Shown here: in pieces, positions 59,540-64,000 of the stretch
How positions within the stretch are numbered: the first letter of the stretch is position 1
How the letters are laid out: the number at the start of each line of letters is the position of its first letter
Assembly (NCBI GenBank): GCA_003991915.1
Contig: RQTK01000677.1
Span: forward strand, 1-64,000
Length of the DNA stretch: 64,000 nucleotides
Source of the DNA: Elysia chlorotica
Taxonomy: Eukaryota > Mollusca > Gastropoda > Plakobranchidae
Direction of reading: 5' to 3'
Program-made: the position numbers and the translations under genes
The notes under the pieces: generated by a model
Databases searched by the model: none
Seen by the model: the letters and a program-made list of their open reading frames with translations, nothing else
Told to the model about the DNA's origin: nothing

Positions 59540-60970
59540 TGGACCAGCGATTTTAAAGAGTGAGGTGGAAGAAGCAATAAGATTAGCACCACAAAAAAGA
59601 AAGGAAAGAAAGGAAAAACACCAGGTCCGGGCGATATTACAGCGGAGAGGATAAAATCCGTATACATTTTCAGCACTGAGAGGCTGTGAAAATTGTATAA
59701 TGAACATTATGACAGCTGCCACTTACCCGACGATTTCCGGAACTCGGTCATCATCATAATTGAAAAAAAAATCAAAGGCCAAAGAATACCCAGAACACAG
59801 GACAATATGTTTGATGTCTCATCACTTGAAAATCTTCCTCACCGTCATACTTGGAAGAATAACGAATAAGCTGAACCATGAAAACGTATTTGGATCCCAA
59901 GCCAACTAAGGAACAAGAGACGCAATTTTCTGTTACAATATTTTAGCCCAGAAACAAACAGAAGTGCAAAAAAGCCATACACATGTTTCATGGACTATGC
60001 CAAAGCTTTCGATCGGGTGAAACATGCTGAAGCCTAAGTAAGGACAGGACTAGACGGAAAAGATATAAGAATTACCCCAGAGTTATATTGGAATAAACGA
60101 GATTGCCATAACAGTCGACGAATGACTATCTGAACCAGCCAAAATCTAACGCGGAGTAAGACAATGATGTATTATCTCCATATATACACACTCAGATTAA
60201 ATATTACGGGAACCAAACCACATAAGAGGACTTAATATGAATGGAACAAATATAAATAATATACGATACGTCGACAACATCATCCTGATAGCAAACATCA
60301 AGGAGGACCTCCAAAAGGTTTTTGGTGTTGTAAAGAGTAATAGTAAACAAAAATAGCTTGACATAAACGCGAGCAAAACCAAAACAATGGTTGTTGGTAA
60401 ACCGAAAGATGTCAAATTGTAGTAGAGGAAAAACATTTTTACAAGTTCAGCATTTCAAATATCTCGGGCAAACAATAACCAGTAATGGCAAAACCACCCG
60501 AGAAATAGAGATCAAAATAGCACAAGCAAAATCAAAGTTAAACGAACTAGACCCCTAAAGGACTTATTCATGTCAAGAGAAATTTCAAGAGATATAAAAT
60601 CAAGAGTAATAAACATTTATGAATTTGCCTTACTACTATACGGTGACGCACCATGAACACTTGGTGTCAAAAGTTAATCGCAAGTACATGTATACGATAC
60701 CACAAACTGCCTTTTTTTTTCTTTTACTAGGCTACATAACAAGGCACGACAGCCTCGCTCAAATAATAATCCTTACAGTCAGAATGGAAGGAGGAAAATA
60801 GAAAGGCAGACCTAGTAGGAAATGGTACGATGGCATAAAAGAGTGAACGGATTATGAACCACAAACTGGCGCAAAGCCGTTTGACTTGGAAACATACGGC
60901 ACGCCACACCCGAAACGGGAGGGCACAATGACAAAACTAATGGAACAAAGTAGATTGAAAAAGTAGTGTA
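59540..60970 (+). mobile_element. Heavily decayed LINE ORF2
   Basis: In successive plus-strand frames the order of blocks is that of a non-LTR reverse transcriptase: ILKSEVEEAIRLAPQ with PGPGDITAERIKSV, then LYNEHYDSCHLPDDFRNSVI, GTRDAIFCYNILAQKQTEV, CFMDYAKAFDRVKHAEA, NNIRYVDNIILIANI (the palm D-x-D position) and SREISRDIKSRVINIYEFAL. It ends near the PRRKWYDG-like stretch. It has many stops and frameshifts, so it is an old dead copy of about 1.4 kb. The block style matches LINEs annotated in databases as endonuclease-reverse transcriptase; I would not assign a clade. Confidence 0.75.
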
Positions 60971-61057
60971 TGTGACAAAAAGATGATCAAATGTGTATTA
61001 GTATGCCTATTACACAATGAAAAGCAATAAAACACTTAGAGATAACCATAGACAGGC

Positions 61058-61077
61058 AGAGAGAGAGAGAGAGAGAC

Positions 61078-61112
<35 letters not shown>
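61058..61112. repeat. GA microsatellite, then T/G-rich tract
   Basis: GA array with two CA interruptions. It is followed to about 61480 by a T/G-rich stretch with GTTGTT repeats and a G-run at 61309-61320; the long frame through it is compositional and not a gene. Confidence 0.9.
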
Positions 61113-61114
<2 letters not shown>

Positions 61115-61903
61115 CAATTGTGTAATTCATTTTTATTGCACTGCATTAATGAAAATGTTTCCCATTATTTTACAAATTGTTAGGTATTTGTTTGTGTTGG
61201 TGTTGATGTATTGTTGTTTAGTTTGTTGGTTGTTTTTTTCTGTTTCTTTTTTGTTTTGTTGTTTGTATGTTATTATTAATTTTTGTTGTTATTGTATTTT
61301 TTTTTTTTGGGGGGGGGGGTGCTTTTATGTTTCGTTAATTATTTTTGTTTGGTTTGATTTTGTCTGGTGTTTAAAATACAATGTTGTTATTGTTTTGTTT
61401 TGGGGATACATTTTTATCTTTTGTTGTTGTTATTATGTTTTTATTTCATTTTTTGAAGGGGTGGGGTGTTATTTTTACAATGGTGCGTCTTAAAGTCTGC
61501 AGCAGAATATTTTGGTTGTACATCATACTTAGTTCTTTTTTCTGTGTTGGTTAAAATGAATTTGAGACTTGCGTGTCTGGTTTTGCAAGACAGGTGGGGA
61601 CGGCGTGTCATAAAATTGACAACAAAAATAAAGATCGCCAAGCGCAAAAGCGAAAGTTAACACTATCCGGAAATGGTTATTCTGGGCGTCCATGCTGATA
61701 CTTTCACTTTCAGATCAATGTAAACTTACTCCGTTCATTTACAGCAGATATTTTCATATTTTGATAACACGATTATCATTAAAGAAAAAGATGTAAACTT
61801 GGTAAGATTATTTGAGAAATCGAGCTTTAAAGGTAATATTGATCTTTCTTAGTGGGCTACACAAACTCATGATGTAGATTATATTTGATAAATGATTAGG
61901 CAA

Positions 61904-62464
61904 AGATCTAGAATCTGGCACTCCTTGAGTTTTGTGGTCCCTAACCTGTGGGCGATCAAATGGCTTGGTGGGCGGGATTCGAGGGGTGGGTGGGTAGGAT
62001 TCGATTATATTTGAGTCAGCCAAACTGTGAAGAGAGAAGAGAGAGGGAGGGAGAAAGATAAAGAGAGAGACATAGCCTACACACCGACAGATCAAGCGAG
62101 TGTTTGAGAGAGAGAGAGAGATCTAAAGTTTCAATTGCTTCAGATTAATCTGGCCTAATTCTTATGTGCTTACAAAAGTATACATTGGCCCCACCCCTCT
62201 TCCCGACCCGCATTCTACCAGTGTTCAAATAAACAATTGAATAGAATAAAATCGTGTCCTGTCTTTTTGAATCAAACAAAACATACAAATACAATAAAAA
62301 AAAAGGCATTTTAATCAATTTTAATAGACAAAAAAATAACAAAAAGACAGGGGATGCAACTGGTATTTTATTCAATTTTAATAATCGAATTCCGGCCGCC
62401 CACCCATTTGATCGCCCACAGGCTTGGGACCACAAAACTCAAGGAGTGCCTAGAATCTAGATCT
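61904..62464. mobile_element. Foldback (long inverted repeat) element
   Basis: The left arm from 61904 (AGATCTAGAATCTGGCACTC, CTTGAGTTTTGTGGTCCCTA) is mirrored by the reverse complement of the right arm ending at 62464 (AGATCTAGATTCTAGGCACT, CCTTGAGTTTTGTGGTCCCA). Similarity continues inward about 75-100 bp. The loop of about 370 bp has a GA patch and AT-rich DNA but no coding sequence. No target-site duplication was found; palindromic TCTAGATCTAGA motifs surround the right end. Confidence 0.7.
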
Positions 62465-62572
62465 ATTCTAGATCTAGAAGATAAAAGCCTTAGATCTAGA
62501 CTCTAGATCCAGACTTCAGAAAAAATACGGCAGTGAAAATCGGAGAACTCAAAAGAACGAGTCTTACACTAC

Positions 62573-62645
62573 TAGAACCTTGAACCAACAACTGCCGAAA
62601 AAGCGGCCCACACTAGTCAGGCCAAAACCCAATTCCACAACACTC
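62573..62645 (+). repeat. Partial third copy of the 63.5-63.8 kb repeat
   Basis: AACCTTGAACCAACAACTGC then GTCAGGCCAAAACCCAATTC match AGCCTTGAACAAACAACTGC and GTCAGGCCAAAACCCAATTC of the repeat at 63545-63845, with the middle shortened. Confidence 0.6.
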
Positions 62646-63015
62646 CTCCCTCTTTTATGATGTATACCAGCAACCATACCCAATGAAAAACAAATTTAAG
62701 AGTTATAAGTTCATCGAAGGCAGGAGTGATGGGGGCACCTACCGTAAGGGAGCATATCTGGTGAAGTGTCTATTCTCCAGGACATTAGCGTCCTCCAGCC
62801 TTCCTCTTCCCGCTTCCTCCCATCCCCCTCCCTTCCCCACTCACTCACACTCATAGGTATCAATCTCTAACCCCCTTCCTTGCCCAAACTACTGTTTCTA
62901 TATTTCTGGCTATGTTTTTCCTTTATTCCTTGTCTGAACCAACTATTACAATTATTTTTACTCTACTTTTATGTTTTCTTATGTGTTGCATGTTTGCTTT
63001 TTTTTGTTATGCATT

Positions 63016-63089
63016 GTAAAGCGCTTCGAGCCATGTTCTTGGAAGAAGCGCTATATAAATGATCTTCATTATTATTATTATTATTACTT
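63016..63089 (+). repeat. Retroelement tail GTAAAGCGCTT...AGCGCTATATAAAT(ATT)n
   Basis: TTGTAAAGCGCTTCGAGCCA, TGTTCTTGGAAGAAGCGCTA, TATAAATGATCTTCATTATT with ATT repeats. This is the clearest copy of the tail family in the window. Upstream CT-rich sequence from about 62650 may belong to the same insertion. Confidence 0.6.
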
Positions 63090-63540
63090 CCATCTATCCA
63101 TGCTGATGTGTATTACCCCTCCCCCCTCGCCACTGCTACTTTGCCTACTTATATCCCCCTCCTCATTCACACCCCTCCAGTATTCAGAAAAAGGGTCTCA
63201 ACGTAAATACAATAAGACCAAATACAATGAATAAGAAATTTGGCATCGAAACCTGGTCCAACCTGTTTCTGATGCACCGAACCTCCCGCTGCCTGGGTAT
63301 CATCTACCTCCCAATGCTCCTCTGTCCTCACTACCCTCTATCATTCCTGACCTCAAGATACTCCTTACAGTACACTGACCCCTCTCAGCCTAACATACTC
63401 GCTGTGCCCCCTAAAAACATTTTTATTCCGCTTCCTCCCTTTTGGATATCAAACCCTTGAACATTCTCTCTCACCACACTCCTCTCTCTATCATGGCAAT
63501 AACACCCCTCTCCGTACTCTTGGGTTCCCCAAATCACCCG
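63090..63540. other. C/T-rich non-coding stretch
   Basis: CCCTCCCC- and CTCT-rich sequence with no open exon or known element that I can support. It ends at the 131-bp duplication. Confidence 0.4.
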
Positions 63541-63544
63541 ATTA

Positions 63545-63801
63545 TGATTATCCCATATATGTCATAATATGAGCTCCCCTTAGATGCTGACGAAACTTAC
63601 ATCAAGAGCCTTGAACAAACAACTGCCACCGTTCACATCTTCACACATAACTAAGTGGCCAGAACCTCTCAGATATGATTATCCCATATATGTCATAATA
63701 TGAGCTCCCCTTAGATGCTGACGAAACTTACATCAAGAGCCTTGAACAAACAACTGCCACCGTTCACATCTTCACACATAACTAAGTGGCCAGAACCTCT
63801 C
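63545..63801. repeat. Two identical-looking 131-bp tandem units
   Basis: TGATTATCCCATATATGTCA begins at 63545 and again at 63676, and GTGGCCAGAACCTCTC ends the units at 63670 and 63801. I see no difference between the units over the shared stretch, so the duplication is very recent or an assembly artefact. Confidence 0.9.
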
Positions 63802-64000
63802 CGCCGAGTCAGGCCAAAACCCAATTCTACACCACTCACTAGAGTCATGCTATAAACTAGACCTAGATATCTGAAATCTAGACCTACATCTCAATCTTGA
63901 TTCACTTTACTGTTTTCAGTGTAGATCTAGATAGACTAGATTTTGGCCCTTACTGTTATCTTAATCACCACTAGGCCTATCTGAGGATCCGTCACCGCCT

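Noticed and set aside
61017-61493. 158-codon open frame rich in Phe/Cys/Val
   Set aside because: Product of a GA array and a T/G-rich tract; the hydrophobic composition is a codon artefact of GTT/TTT and no family is recognised.
1-64000. CRISPR arrays, bacterial operons, riboswitches or rRNA
   Set aside because: The window is spliced animal DNA; the regular 50-bp array at 22.4-23.4 kb has no distinct spacers and is a minisatellite.

Overview
This window is eukaryotic: AT-rich, intron-dense animal DNA with GT-AG splice sites, long simple repeats, SINEs, MITEs and LINE remains. Four host genes with clear animal orthologues can be followed exon by exon, with every intron phase matching. The protein sequences are invertebrate, and the dispersed SINE (3' end reading like GTTGGACGTTAAGCAACAAACAAA) resembles SINEs I associate with molluscs. 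A mollusc, perhaps a gastropod, is my best guess; I cannot test it here.

Layout. (1) 1261-4051, plus strand: SAMD15, four exons, 148 aa. (2) 10435-41278, minus strand: FKBP15 (WAFL), 28 exons by my reading, 1284 aa, including an 11-nt microexon needed to keep frame. It converges with SAMD15, and its 3' UTR probably fills much of 5.35-10.4 kb. (3) 41680-45132, plus strand: TTC19, four exons, 392 aa, head-to-head with FKBP15 across about 400 bp. (4) 48371-58409, minus strand: CCDC15, eleven exons, 482 aa, tail-to-tail with TTC19. (5) 58.65-64 kb: no gene found; simple repeats, a decayed LINE, a foldback element and recent tandem duplications.

The genes are not one pathway. FKBP15 is an endosome/actin protein, TTC19 a mitochondrial complex III factor and CCDC15 a centriole protein; SAMD15 is poorly characterised. 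The most unusual signal is a ~90-bp element at almost the same distance and in the same orientation upstream of the SAMD15 and CCDC15 start codons, which lie 57 kb apart on opposite strands. Other points: a tandem-duplicated, decayed copy of FKBP15 exon 17 separated from the real exon by a 50-bp minisatellite; a similar exon-edge duplication in CCDC15; and a TTAA-flanked MITE family, one copy split by a SINE with a visible target-site duplication and an empty-site paralogue nearby.

Limits: all exon models were read by eye from splice sites, phase and remembered orthologues, with no RNA evidence. Repeat ends are accurate to about 5-20 bases unless a target-site duplication is given.
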